In this document: positions 16,498-24,234 of the stretch, piece by piece | Layout: every line of letters begins with the position of its first letter | How positions within the stretch are numbered: the stretch's first letter is position 1 | Assembly (NCBI GenBank): GCA_017452565.1 | Contig: JAFTMF010000171.1 | Coordinates: 1 to 47,056 of the forward strand | From: Clostridia bacterium | GTDB lineage: Bacteria; Bacillota; Clostridia; Oscillospirales; CAG-272 | Length of the DNA stretch: 47,056 nucleotides | Direction of reading: 5' to 3' | Program-made: the position numbers and the translations under genes | Notes under the pieces: generated by a model | Told to the model about the DNA's origin: nothing | Seen by the model: only the letters and a program-made list of their open reading frames with translations | Database searches by the model: none

Positions 16498-16893
16498 TTA
16501 CCAAACGAATGCCAGGACTTCGCCGCCAACGTTCAGGCTACGAGCCTTCTTGTCGGTCATGATGCCCTTGGAAGTGGAAACGATGGCAACACCCAGGCCG
16601 TTCATAACCTTGGGCATATCTTCGCAGCTAGCGTAGATACGCAGGCCGGGCTTGGATACACGGCGAAGACCCTGGATAACCTTCTGCTTGCCGATGTACT
16701 TCAGGGTGATTCTGATTACGCCCTGCTTGCCGTCTTCGATTACCTGATAGCCCTTGATGTAGCCCTCTTCAACCAGGATGTCTGCGATGGACTTCTTCAG
16801 GTTGGAAGCGGGAACGTCAACGCTCTCATGCTTGGCATTGTTTGCATTGCGGATTCTGGTAAGCATATCCGCGATTACGTCTGAAATCTGCAT
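16498..16893 (-). CDS. rpsH: 30S ribosomal protein S8
   Basis: 131 residues. Primary 16S binder and, in E. coli, repressor of the spc operon. MQISDVIADMLTRIRNANNA, EGYIKGYQVIEDGKQGVIRI and the C-terminal GIMTDKKARSLNVGGEVLAF. The start is preceded by AGGAGG. It follows an unusually long, hairpin-rich 136-base spacer after rpsN, the longest gap between genes in the super-operon. Confidence 0.98.
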   Translation of the reverse strand: MQISDVIADMLTRIRNANNAKHESVDVPASNLKKSIADILVEEGYIKGYQVIEDGKQGVIRITLKYIGKQKVIQGLRRVSKPGLRIYASCEDMPKVMNGLGVAIVSTSKGIMTDKKARSLNVGGEVLAFVW

Positions 16894-17029
16894 AGTATTT
16901 TTCCTCCTAATTTATGCAAGTTCAATCTCTTGCTGCCCCCAGCCTTGTGGGGGCTGCATTCCGACGGTTAAAACCGGACTCGGTTTTCCTTCCGGAAGGA
17001 TTGGAGCTGTTAATATTTGTCTTGGTGAA
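16894..17029 (-). repeat. Hairpin-rich spacer between rpsN and rpsH
   Basis: 136 bases with three dyads on the minus strand: the perfect palindrome TCCTTCCGGAAGGA, AAAACCG-AGTC-CGGTTTT, and GCAGCCCCCA-CAAGGC-TGGGGGCAGC (one A-A mismatch). None has a T tail, so they are not ordinary terminators. Other spacers in this super-operon are 0-81 bases. It may be a small mobile repeat insertion or a regulatory RNA structure such as an S8 binding site; which one cannot be told here. Confidence 0.6.
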
Positions 17030-17215
17030 TTACCAAGAAGCCTTTCTTACGCCGGGAATCTCGCCCTTGTAGGCCAGTTCACGGAATCAGATACGGCAGA
17101 TACCATACTTACGCATATAAGCATGGGGACGGCCGCAGATCTTGCATCTGTTGTATTCACGGGTAGAGAACTTCTGGGGTCTCTGCTGTTTTGCAATCAT
17201 CGACTTCTTTGCCAT
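17030..17215 (-). CDS. rpsN: 30S ribosomal protein S14 type Z, with in-frame UGA at the fourth zinc cysteine
   Basis: 61-codon zinc-type S14: MAKKSMIAKQQRPQKF, YNRCKICGRPHAYMRKYG (Cys24, Cys27), then GICRI (Cys40), then a TGA codon at 17087-17089, then FRELAYKGEIPG and VRKASW with a TAA stop. The family has Cys at the UGA position (CRIC), the fourth ligand of its zinc ribbon. Reading through gives the exact family length, and downstream codons are intact, so the lesion is a single base (TGC or TGT to TGA). UGA is a normal stop elsewhere in the window. Termination here would give a 42-residue fragment lacking the C-terminal third. Sequencing error, mutation rescued by a second rpsN, or recoding are the options. 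Confidence 0.9.
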
Positions 17216-17229
17216 GTCAATTCTCCTCC

Positions 17230-17769
17230 TTATTTCGCGAACGGTGCGCCCAGCAGAGTCAGAAGCTCACGAGCCTCTTCGTCGGTCTGTGCGGTAGTTA
17301 CAAATGCAATGTCCATACCACGGATCTTGTCGATCTTATCGTACTCGATTTCGGGGAAGATCAGCTGCTCCTTCAGGCCGAGAGCGTAGTTGCCTCTGCC
17401 GTCGAAGCCGTTAGCGTTGATACCCTTAAAGTCACGTACGCGGGGCAGTGCCAGGTTGAACAGCTTATCAACGAACTCGTACATCATCTCGCCACGCAGG
17501 GTAACCTTTGCGCCGATCTTCATGCCCTCACGAAGCTTGAAGTTAGCAACGGACTTGCGTGCGAAGGTGGGAACTGCCTTCTGACCGGTGATCAGGGTCA
17601 GCTCGCTGATGATGGTGTCGATAACCTTAGCGTTTTCCTTTGCGTCACCGGCGCCAACGTTGATAACAACCTTGTTCAGCTTGGGGATCTGCATAACGCT
17701 CTTGTACTGGAACTTCTTCATGAGTGCAGGAGCAACTTCGGAAGTATAAAGTTCTTTCATTCTTGCCAT
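17230..17769 (-). CDS. rplE: 50S ribosomal protein L5
   Basis: 179 residues. Binds 5S rRNA and contacts S13. MARMKELYTSEVAPALMKKF, KLNKVVINVGAGDA, FKLREGMKIGAKVTLRG and the C-terminal DKIRGMDIAFVTTAQTDEEA. 14 bases from each neighbour. Confidence 0.98.
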   Translation of the reverse strand: MARMKELYTSEVAPALMKKFQYKSVMQIPKLNKVVINVGAGDAKENAKVIDTIISELTLITGQKAVPTFARKSVANFKLREGMKIGAKVTLRGEMMYEFVDKLFNLALPRVRDFKGINANGFDGRGNYALGLKEQLIFPEIEYDKIDKIRGMDIAFVTTAQTDEEARELLTLLGAPFAK

Positions 17770-17783
17770 TTCCGTGTTCCTCC

Positions 17784-18122
17784 TTAGTCAAACTTGTAGC
17801 CGCACTTTACGCAAGCGCGAACCTTCTTGTCGCCGTCCATAACGATATGGGAGCGAACGCCCTTCTTGCAGTCGGGGCAGTACAGCTGAACCTTGCAAGC
17901 GTAGATGGGAGCGTCAACCTTCAGAATGGTGGACTGCTCACCCTGCTTTCTTGCCTTCAGATGCTTAGAAACTTTGTGAACGTTCTCAACGATTACCTTG
18001 CCCTCTTCGGGGGAAACCTCGAGAACCTTTGCGGTCTTGAGCTTGCCGTTATCGTCCTTGGTGTTAGCGTATTTGTCCTTACCGGAAAGTACTACTACGG
18101 TATCGCCTTTCTTAATAAACAT
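17784..18122 (-). CDS. rplX: 50S ribosomal protein L24 with C-terminal zinc ribbon
   Basis: 112 residues. KOW motif near the N-terminus (FIKKGDTVVVLSGKDK), then VIVENVHKVSKHLKARKQGE. The C-terminal part carries CPDC and CVKCGYKFD, a four-cysteine zinc ribbon found in L24 of some bacteria. L24 starts folding of 23S rRNA. Confidence 0.97.
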   Translation of the reverse strand: MFIKKGDTVVVLSGKDKYANTKDDNGKLKTAKVLEVSPEEGKVIVENVHKVSKHLKARKQGEQSTILKVDAPIYACKVQLYCPDCKKGVRSHIVMDGDKKVRACVKCGYKFD

Positions 18123-18136
18123 GTCAGGTTACCTCC

Positions 18137-18505
18137 TTACAGTACTTCAGGAGCCAGAGACAGGATCTTGAGGTAATCCTTCTCACGGAGCTCTCTTGCT
18201 ACAGGGCCAAAAATACGGGTGCCGACAGGGTTCTTGTCAGCCTTGATGATAACTGCTGCGTTCTCATCGAACTTGATATAGGAGCCATCAGCGCGGCGGA
18301 TGCCCTTTACGCTTCTGACTACAACTGCTTTAACAACCTCGCCCTTCTTAACGGAGCCGCCGGGAGCTGCCTTCTTAACAGCGGCAACTACTACGTCGCC
18401 GATGTTGGCATATCTTCTGCCGGAACCGCCCAGGACACGGATGCACATAATCTCTTTGGCGCCGGTATTGTCGGCAACCTTCATGATTGTCTGCTGCTGA
18501 ATCAC
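18137..18505 (-). CDS. rplN: 50S ribosomal protein L14
   Basis: 122 residues: MIQQQTIMKVADNTGAKEIM, CIRVLGGSGRRYANIGD, then VVRSVKGIRRADGSYIKFDE and RIFGPVARELREKDYLKILS. Canonical length. The 45-base spacer to rpsQ can form a 9-bp hairpin without a T run. Confidence 0.98.
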   Translation of the reverse strand: MIQQQTIMKVADNTGAKEIMCIRVLGGSGRRYANIGDVVVAAVKKAAPGGSVKKGEVVKAVVVRSVKGIRRADGSYIKFDENAAVIIKADKNPVGTRIFGPVARELREKDYLKILSLAPEVL

Positions 18506-18550
18506 TGTTTGTTCCTCCTTATGACAATACAGGTTTTGCTGTACTGTTGC

Positions 18551-18817
18551 TTACTTAACTTTTTCAATGATTTCAACAAGGCGCCATCTCTTCTGCTTGG
18601 AGAGAGGTCTTGTTTCCATCACGAGAACGGTGTCGCCGATATCGCACTGATTCTCTTCGTCATGAGCGTAGAGCTTCAAGGTTCTCTTGATGATCTTGCT
18701 ATACTTGGGGTGCTTTACGTTGTCTACTACAGCTACAACGATGGTCTTATCCATCTTGTTGCTGACAACCTTACCCACACGAGTCTTGCGCAGATTGCGC
18801 TCGGTCATTTCAGTCAT
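18551..18817 (-). CDS. rpsQ: 30S ribosomal protein S17
   Basis: 88 residues, OB-fold: RKTRVGKVVSNKMDKTIVVA, HPKYSKIIKRTLKLYAHDEE, GDTVLVMETRPLSKQKRWRL. 23 bases after rpmC, in the usual rpmC-rpsQ-rplN order. Confidence 0.98.
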   Translation of the reverse strand: MTEMTERNLRKTRVGKVVSNKMDKTIVVAVVDNVKHPKYSKIIKRTLKLYAHDEENQCDIGDTVLVMETRPLSKQKRWRLVEIIEKVK

Positions 18818-18840
18818 GTTTCAATTCTCCTTCCCTATAC

Positions 18841-19029
18841 TCAGGCGTTCTTCTCGTGAAGAATCGTCATCACACGGGCGATGTCCTTCTTGACATCCGC
18901 AATCTTGTGAGGATTGTCAAGCTGATTGATCGCGTGCTGGAAGCGCAGATTGAACAGTTCTTCTTTGAGTTCGCCAAGCTTAGCTTCGAGCTGCTCTGCG
19001 GTCATTGCTCTGATTTCACTTGCTTTCAC
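18841..19029 (-). CDS. rpmC: 50S ribosomal protein L29
   Basis: 62 residues, two-helix hairpin next to the exit tunnel and close to the SRP and trigger-factor docking site: MKASEIRAMTAEQLEAKLGE, LKEELFNLRFQHAINQLDNP, then IADVKKDIARVMTILHEK. Starts 3 bases after rplP. Confidence 0.97.
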   Translation of the reverse strand: MKASEIRAMTAEQLEAKLGELKEELFNLRFQHAINQLDNPHKIADVKKDIARVMTILHEKNA

Positions 19030-19032
19030 TGC

Positions 19033-19449
19033 TTATGCCTCCTCAGTTTTCTGAACAAACTTGCATTTGATCGGCAGCTTGTGGGAAGCAAGACGCATAG
19101 CTTCCTTTGCGATTTCGGGTGCTACACCGTCCATCTCAAACATAACTCTGCCGGGTTTAACAACGGCTACCCAGTACTCGGGGGAACCCTTACCGGAACC
19201 CATTCGGGTTTCAGCAGGCTTCTCGGTGATGGGCTTGTCGGGGAAGATCTTGATCCAAACCTTACCGCCACGCTTGATGTAACGGGTCATGGCGATACGG
19301 GCTGCCTCGATCTGGTTGCTGGTGATCCAAGCGGGTTCCATAGCAACGAGGCCGTAGGTGCCGTTGGAAATGGTATTACCGCGCAAAGCCTTGCCCTTCA
19401 GGCGGCCACGCTGAACACGTCTGTATTTCACGCGCTTAGGCATTAACAT
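19033..19449 (-). CDS. rplP: 50S ribosomal protein L16
   Basis: 138 residues. MLMPKRVKYRRVQRGRLKGK, TRYIKRGGKVWIKIFPDKPI, MGSGKGSPEYWVAVVKPG. The start overlaps the rpsC stop (TAATG), so translation is coupled. L16 sits at the A-site side of the peptidyl transferase centre. Confidence 0.98.
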   Translation of the reverse strand: MLMPKRVKYRRVQRGRLKGKALRGNTISNGTYGLVAMEPAWITSNQIEAARIAMTRYIKRGGKVWIKIFPDKPITEKPAETRMGSGKGSPEYWVAVVKPGRVMFEMDGVAPEIAKEAMRLASHKLPIKCKFVQKTEEA

Positions 19450-20288
19450 TACTTGTTACCCCCTTCTTCTCTGGGTGCTCTGTTAGTAGCAGGACGGTTG
19501 CCATCACGACGAGGACCGTTGTTGTTTCTGCGGTCGCCGCCACGACGGTCGCCATTTCTGCGATCACCGTTTCTGCGATCTCCTCTACGGTCGCCGCGGC
19601 GATCGTTCTTGGGAGCCTGGGTCTCCTGAGGAGCGATAGTAGTAAACTTCTTCTTCTGTTCGGGCAGAACCTCACCCTTGAAGATCCAAACCTTTACGCC
19701 GATCTTACCGTAGGTGGTGTTTGCTTCCCAGAAGCCGTATTCGATGTCCGCACGCAGGGTCTGCAGCGGGATGGTGCCCTCGTGGTAGTGCTCGGTACGT
19801 GCGATTTCTGCACCGTTGAGACGACCGGACAGGCTTACCTTGATACCCTTAGCGCCCATACGCATGGTTCTGCCGATGCAGAGCTTCATTGCACGACGGA
19901 ATGCAACTCTGCGCTCCAGCTGACCTGCGATGTTCTCAGCTACCAGCTGAGCGTTAACGTCAGGGTTGCGAATCTCGATTACGTTGACAGCGGTGGGCTT
20001 GCCAACCATCTTCTCGATGTCGCTCTTCAGCTTTTCGATTTCTGCGCCGCCGCGACCGATAACCATACCGGGCTTTGCGCAGTGGATGAAGACTCTAACC
20101 TTATCGGAGTCGCGTTCGATCTCGATCTTAGGAACGCCGGCAGCCTGCAGGTTCTTCTTCAGAGTCTTTCTAAGATTATAGTCGGATACCAGGGTATCGC
20201 CGAAGGTTTCGTCCTTCTCGTACCATCTGGAGTCCCAGTTCTTAATAACGCCTACACGGAAACCGTGGGGATTGACTTTCTGACCCAT
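19449..20288 (-). CDS. rpsC: 30S ribosomal protein S3 with a GDRR-repeat tail
   Basis: 279 residues, about 50-60 longer than typical S3. The normal part has MGQKVNPHGFRVGVIKNWDS, the KH domain (FIHCAKPGMVIGRGGAEIE) and ARTEHYHEGTIPLQTLRADI. From residue 228 on there is a disordered tail of repeated GDRR/NGDRR units with Asn and Arg, resembling an RG-rich RNA-binding region. S3 sits at the mRNA entry channel, so the tail would project towards incoming mRNA or polysome neighbours. Confidence 0.97.
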   Translation of the reverse strand: MGQKVNPHGFRVGVIKNWDSRWYEKDETFGDTLVSDYNLRKTLKKNLQAAGVPKIEIERDSDKVRVFIHCAKPGMVIGRGGAEIEKLKSDIEKMVGKPTAVNVIEIRNPDVNAQLVAENIAGQLERRVAFRRAMKLCIGRTMRMGAKGIKVSLSGRLNGAEIARTEHYHEGTIPLQTLRADIEYGFWEANTTYGKIGVKVWIFKGEVLPEQKKKFTTIAPQETQAPKNDRRGDRRGDRRNGDRRNGDRRGGDRRNNNGPRRDGNRPATNRAPREEGGNK

Positions 20289-20306
20289 TTGACTTACCTC
20301 CTCCGA

Positions 20307-20657
20307 TTAGTCTCTTTCCTTAACCACAAGAGTCATGTGGCAGGTTCTCTTCAGGATGCGGTCGAAACCGCCGCGTGCTCTTGCCTGGCCGCGCTTCATA
20401 GTGGGGCCGGGGCACACGAATACTTCAGCAACGTACAGCTTGGACTCGTCAACGGCGATGCCTTCAACTTCAGCCTTGTTGATTACGTTTGCCTTAGCGG
20501 ATGCCAGGAGCTTGATCAGGGGCTCGCAAGCAGCCTTGCGGGTGTTTTTCAGAATACCCATTGCCACGTCGGTGTTCTTACCGCGGATCAGGTCCATAAC
20601 AATAGATACCTTGCGGGGGGAGATTCTGATATTCTTAACAATTGCTTTTGCTTCCAT
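20307..20657 (-). CDS. rplV: 50S ribosomal protein L22
   Basis: 116 residues: IRISPRKVSIVMDLIRGKNT, KLLASAKANVINKAEVEG, and the tunnel-lining hairpin region GPTMKRGQARARGGFDRILK. The hairpin is where macrolide resistance changes usually occur; nothing abnormal is seen. Confidence 0.98.
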   Translation of the reverse strand: MEAKAIVKNIRISPRKVSIVMDLIRGKNTDVAMGILKNTRKAACEPLIKLLASAKANVINKAEVEGIAVDESKLYVAEVFVCPGPTMKRGQARARGGFDRILKRTCHMTLVVKERD

Positions 20658-20676
20658 CTTTCATCTTCCTCCCTAA

Positions 20677-20958
20677 TTATTTGCCGTTATTAGAAGTTTT
20701 GGAACCGGCATGTCCCTTATAGGTTCTGGTGGGAGCGAACTCACCCAGCTTGTGACCAACCATATCCTCGATGATATATACGGGGATGTGCTTTCTGCCG
20801 TCGTACACTGCGATGGTGTGACCAACGAAATCAGGGTAGATGGTGGAAGCTCTGGACCAAGTCTTCAGAACCTTCTTTTCTCCTGCCTCGTTCATTGCGC
20901 ATACTCTGTTGTAGAGTTTCTCTTCAACGAACGGTGCTTTCTTCAGGCTTCTGCTCAT
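20677..20958 (-). CDS. rpsS: 30S ribosomal protein S19
   Basis: 93 residues: MSRSLKKAPFVEEKLYNRV, TWSRASTIYPDFVGHTIAVY, VGHKLGEFAPTRTYKGHAG. Canonical. Confidence 0.98.
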   Translation of the reverse strand: MSRSLKKAPFVEEKLYNRVCAMNEAGEKKVLKTWSRASTIYPDFVGHTIAVYDGRKHIPVYIIEDMVGHKLGEFAPTRTYKGHAGSKTSNNGK

Positions 20959-20977
20959 TTACAATCTTCCTCCCAAA

Positions 20978-21811
20978 TTATTTACCGTTTCTGTGCTTAA
21001 CGATGAACTTCTCGGTTCTGGACTTCTTGTTACGAGTCTTATAGCCGAGAGCGGGCTTGCCCCAAGGGGTAACAGGGCCGGGACGGCCAACAGGGGACTT
21101 ACCTTCACCACCACCGTGAGGGTGGTCGTTGGGGTTCATTACGGAACCGCGAACGGTGGGACGGATACCCTTGTGACGAGTCTTACCTGCCTTACCTACC
21201 TTAACGGTGTCGTGCTCGATGTTGCCTACCTGGCCAATAGTAGCCTTGCAGTCCAGACGAACGAGACGAACCTCGCCGGAGGGGAGACGAACCTGAGCCA
21301 TGCCATTCTCCTTAGCCATCAGCTGAGCGAATGCGCCTGCGGTTCTAACCAGCTGTGCGCCCTTGCCGGGGTACAGCTCGATGTTGTGGATTACAACACC
21401 TACGGGGATTGCGGAGATGGGAAGAGTGTTACCGGGCTTGATATCGCTATCAGCACCGCTGGTAACTACGTCGCCATCGGTCAGACCGGTAGGAGCGATG
21501 ATGTAGCTCTTGGTCTTGTCTTCGTACTCCAGAAGTGCGATGTACGCGGTTCTGTTGGGGTCGTACTCAACGCCAACAACAGTTGCGGGCATATCGGTCT
21601 TCTGACGCTTGAAGTCGATGATTCTGTACTTCACCTTGTTGCCGCCGCCGTGATGACGAACGGTGATTCTGCCGTAGCTGTTACGGCCGGCGTGCTTTTT
21701 CTTGGTAGCCAGCAGGCTCTTCTCGGGGGTGTCCTTGGTTACTTCTGCGAAGGAAGGAACGGACATCTGTCTGCGGCCGGGAGTTGTAGGCTTATAAATC
21801 TTTGCTGCCAT
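20978..21811 (-). CDS. rplB: 50S ribosomal protein L2
   Basis: 277 residues, essential for subunit association and peptidyl transferase assembly. YKPTTPGRRQMSVPSFAEVT, GRNSYGRITVRHHGGGNKVK, RGSVMNPNDHPHGGGEGKSP (carrying the conserved His of the HPHGGGEG motif) and the end TRNKKSRTEKFIVKHRNGK. Confidence 0.98.
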   Translation of the reverse strand: MAAKIYKPTTPGRRQMSVPSFAEVTKDTPEKSLLATKKKHAGRNSYGRITVRHHGGGNKVKYRIIDFKRQKTDMPATVVGVEYDPNRTAYIALLEYEDKTKSYIIAPTGLTDGDVVTSGADSDIKPGNTLPISAIPVGVVIHNIELYPGKGAQLVRTAGAFAQLMAKENGMAQVRLPSGEVRLVRLDCKATIGQVGNIEHDTVKVGKAGKTRHKGIRPTVRGSVMNPNDHPHGGGEGKSPVGRPGPVTPWGKPALGYKTRNKKSRTEKFIVKHRNGK

Positions 21812-21824
21812 TTCTTACTCCTCC

Positions 21825-22118
21825 TTACATCATTCCGTCGAAGAAGGCGATGGTCTTGGAAGACTCAGTCAGAGTTACAACAGCCTTCTTCCATTCGGAA
21901 GTGTAGCCTTCGGTAACGCCGCGTCTCTTCGGCTTCTTCTTCATAATAATCGTGTTAACGCTCTTAACCTCTACGCCGAACAGCTTTTCAACTGCGGAAG
22001 CGATCTCGGGCTTAGTAGCGTCCTTTGCTACCTTAAAGGTATAGGTTTTCGCAGCGATCTTGTCCATGGATGCTTCCGTGATAACGGGAGCGATCACGAT
22101 ATCGTAAATAGACTTCAT
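21825..22118 (-). CDS. rplW: 50S ribosomal protein L23
   Basis: 97 residues at the exit tunnel (trigger factor dock): YDIVIAPVITEASMDKIAAK, YTFKVAKDATKPEIASAVEK and VNTIIMKKKPKRRGVTEGYT. Its ATG overlaps the rplD stop (TAATG). Confidence 0.98.
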   Translation of the reverse strand: MKSIYDIVIAPVITEASMDKIAAKTYTFKVAKDATKPEIASAVEKLFGVEVKSVNTIIMKKKPKRRGVTEGYTSEWKKAVVTLTESSKTIAFFDGMM

Positions 22119-22741
22119 TACGCGTAAACCTCCTCAATTTTCTTAGCCGCATCGGAAACTACAACGAAGGTGTTGCAGTTCAGGATGTCGTATACGTTGA
22201 TAGTGTTTGCCTGGGTAGTAACTACACCGGGAATGTTTGCGAAGGACTTGATAACCTTCTCATCATTGTTTGCAAGCACTACCAGAGTCTTCTTGCCGGC
22301 GCCTACTGCTGCGAGCATATTCACCATGGTCTTGGTCTTGTATGCATCGGTAGCGATCTGATCAACAACGATCATCTCGTTAGAAGCAACCTTGGAAGAC
22401 AGTGCACTGATCATAGCCAGTCTCTTGGTCTTCTTGTTCAGTGCGATCTTGTAAGTTCTGGGCTTAGGACCCAGAGCAACGCCGCCGTGGTACCACTGAG
22501 GAGCTCTGGTGGAACCCTGACGAGCTCTGCCGGTGCCCTTCTGCTTCCAGGGCTTTCTGCCGCCGCCGGAAACTTCGGTGCGAGTCAGAGTGGACTGAGT
22601 GCCCTGTCTCTGATTGAGAAGATAAGCGCGAACAGATGCGTGCAGCACTGCTGCGTTGGGCTCTGCGCCGAAAACGCTGTCAGCCAGCTCGATGGAGCCA
22701 ACCTCTGCGCCCTGCATATCTACAACTTTCAAATTCGGCAT
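22118..22741 (-). CDS. rplD: 50S ribosomal protein L4
   Basis: 207 residues. HASVRAYLLNQRQGTQSTLT, RTEVSGGGRKPWKQKGTGRA and GVALGPKPRTYKIALNKKTK; the extended loop reaches the exit tunnel. L4 represses the S10 operon through its leader in gamma-proteobacteria and Bacillus, so it is the likely ligand of the long leader upstream of rpsJ. Confidence 0.98.
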   Translation of the reverse strand: MPNLKVVDMQGAEVGSIELADSVFGAEPNAAVLHASVRAYLLNQRQGTQSTLTRTEVSGGGRKPWKQKGTGRARQGSTRAPQWYHGGVALGPKPRTYKIALNKKTKRLAMISALSSKVASNEMIVVDQIATDAYKTKTMVNMLAAVGAGKKTLVVLANNDEKVIKSFANIPGVVTTQANTINVYDILNCNTFVVVSDAAKKIEEVYA

Positions 22742-22754
22742 CGTTATTTCCTCC

Positions 22755-23387
22755 TTACTTAGACTTTACCGTGTTGCGGATGAACACGATACCGCCGCGA
22801 GCGCCGGGAACTGCGCCCTTTACTGCGATGAGATTCTTCTCTGCGTCGATCTTAGCAACGTACAGATTCTGTACAGTTACCTGCTCGTTACCGTACTGGC
22901 CGGCCATCTTCTTGTTCTTGAAGATTCTTGCAGGGTCGATAACGCCCATAGAACCGGACTGACGGTGGATAGGACCGATACCGTGAGTCTGACCCAGCAT
23001 GTGAAGATTCCAACGCTTGATTGCGCCGGTGTAACCGTGACCCTTGGTGATGCCGGTAACGTCGACCTTTTCACCTGCTGCAAATACGTCAGCGGTGACG
23101 GTATCGCCTACCTTATAACCGGATACATCATCAAAGCGGAACTCCTTCAGGTGCTTCTTGGGAGCAACGCCTGCCTTGTCGAACTTGCCCTTCATGGGCT
23201 TGTTTACCTTCTTGTCAGCGATGGTCATAAAACCGAGCTGAACTGCATCGTAACCGTCGGTGTCAACGGTCTTTACCTGCGTTACAGTGCAGGGACCTGC
23301 CTCGATGAGGGTTACGGGGATTACGTTGCCCTTCTCATCGAAAATCTGGGTCATACCGATCTTCTTGCCGATAATACCTTTGATCAT
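22755..23387 (-). CDS. rplC: 50S ribosomal protein L3
   Basis: 210 residues: GIIGKKIGMTQIFDEKGNVI, VTGITKGHGYTGAIKRWNLH and the loop RQSGSMGVIDPARIFKNKKM next to the peptidyl transferase centre. The 76-base spacer to rpsJ contains a GTCGGC...GCCGAC hairpin without a T run. Confidence 0.98.
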   Translation of the reverse strand: MIKGIIGKKIGMTQIFDEKGNVIPVTLIEAGPCTVTQVKTVDTDGYDAVQLGFMTIADKKVNKPMKGKFDKAGVAPKKHLKEFRFDDVSGYKVGDTVTADVFAAGEKVDVTGITKGHGYTGAIKRWNLHMLGQTHGIGPIHRQSGSMGVIDPARIFKNKKMAGQYGNEQVTVQNLYVAKIDAEKNLIAVKGAVPGARGGIVFIRNTVKSK

Positions 23388-23463
23388 TTCTTTTTTCTCC
23401 TTGTTTTAGTTATTGGTCGGCGTTTAGTGTCTGCCGACTTGACATAAAACTCTCAGAGTTTTC

Positions 23464-23778
23464 TCAGAGCTTGATTTCGATTTCAACGCCTGCGGGAAGT
23501 TCCAGAGAGGTCAGTGCCTCAACGGTCTTCTGAGAGGGCTTGATTACGTCAATCAATCTCTTGTGGGTTCTGAGTTCAAACTGTTCGCGAGCGTCCTTGT
23601 ACTTGTGAACTGCACGCAGAATCGTTACGATTTCCTTCTCGGTAGGGAGCGGGATAGGACCGGAAACGGTTGCGCCAGTGCGCTTAGCTGCTTCAACGAT
23701 CTTTTCTGCTGCCTGATCGATCAGGGTGGAGTCGTAGCTCTTCAGTCTGATTCTCAGTTTCTCCTTTACTGCTGCCAT
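23464..23778 (-). CDS. rpsJ: 30S ribosomal protein S10
   Basis: 104 residues, first gene of the super-operon; also NusE in antitermination. KLRIRLKSYDSTLIDQAAEK, GATVSGPIPLPTEKEIVTIL, FELRTHKRLIDVIKPSQKTV. The start is taken at ATG 23778 (MAAVKEK), 7 bases after GGAGG; the frame is open further upstream but the extra residues are not part of the family. Confidence 0.98.
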   Translation of the reverse strand: MAAVKEKLRIRLKSYDSTLIDQAAEKIVEAAKRTGATVSGPIPLPTEKEIVTILRAVHKYKDAREQFELRTHKRLIDVIKPSQKTVEALTSLELPAGVEIEIKL

Positions 23779-24034
23779 TACTTGTGCCTCCTTATAGAAT
23801 AGGTTTGGCTCAGATGCTGTACACCGCACCGTGTGTTTCTTTTCCTCACATCATAAAACCGAACTTCGTGCGGCAACTCCTCGCACAAAATCCGGACTCA
23901 CAACTTGAGAATCCGTTACCTCTTGCGGCATCGTTTCTGTTTCGCCCGATTAACACGGACATACTCCGGCAAAATTACCTGTTGGTTCTGTTTCAAACCA
24001 TTTTTCAGCAACTTTTGCTTTCAACGCATCAAGC
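23779..24034 (-). promoter_or_regulatory. Long untranslated leader of the S10 super-operon
   Basis: About 255 nt between the predicted transcription start and rpsJ without a convincing gene. Known biology: S10 operon leaders in E. coli and Bacillus are targets of L4 autorepression. I infer the same role here, but did not fold the RNA or identify the L4 motif. The rest of the gap (24070-24234) is AT-rich with no supported feature. Confidence 0.5.
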
Positions 24035-24040
24035 GTAGAC

Positions 24041-24069
24041 ATTCTATCATACTTCTCCCTTTTTGTCAA
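24041..24069 (-). promoter_or_regulatory. Sigma-A promoter of the ribosomal super-operon
   Basis: Minus-strand -35 TTGACA (24064-24069), 17-bp spacer and -10 TAGAAT (24041-24046) preceded by TATGA. It is the only near-consensus promoter seen upstream of rpsJ, and is back to back with the abrB-like promoter about 165 bases away. Confidence 0.88.
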
Positions 24070-24234
24070 TCCCCCTTTTCGGATTTTTTCGTATTTTCGC
24101 AATTATTTACAAACTATTCATATTTTTATTGATAATTTAGAAGGTTCCATCGCACACTTCCCATCATTTCATCCAAATACATTTACCTGTTTTTGCCATT
24201 TCTGACAAAATTATGGAAATTTTGCAAAATCCTA

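Noticed and set aside
17087..17089. Genome-wide reassignment of UGA to Cys
   Set aside because: UGA ends rplR, ftsE, the activase, the aldo/keto reductase and the GNAT gene at their normal lengths.
17030..17090. SECIS element after the rpsN UGA
   Set aside because: Only short GCC/GGC and GGG/CCC pairings are possible in the following 60 bases, without a bacterial SECIS-like loop. Not enough to claim selenocysteine.
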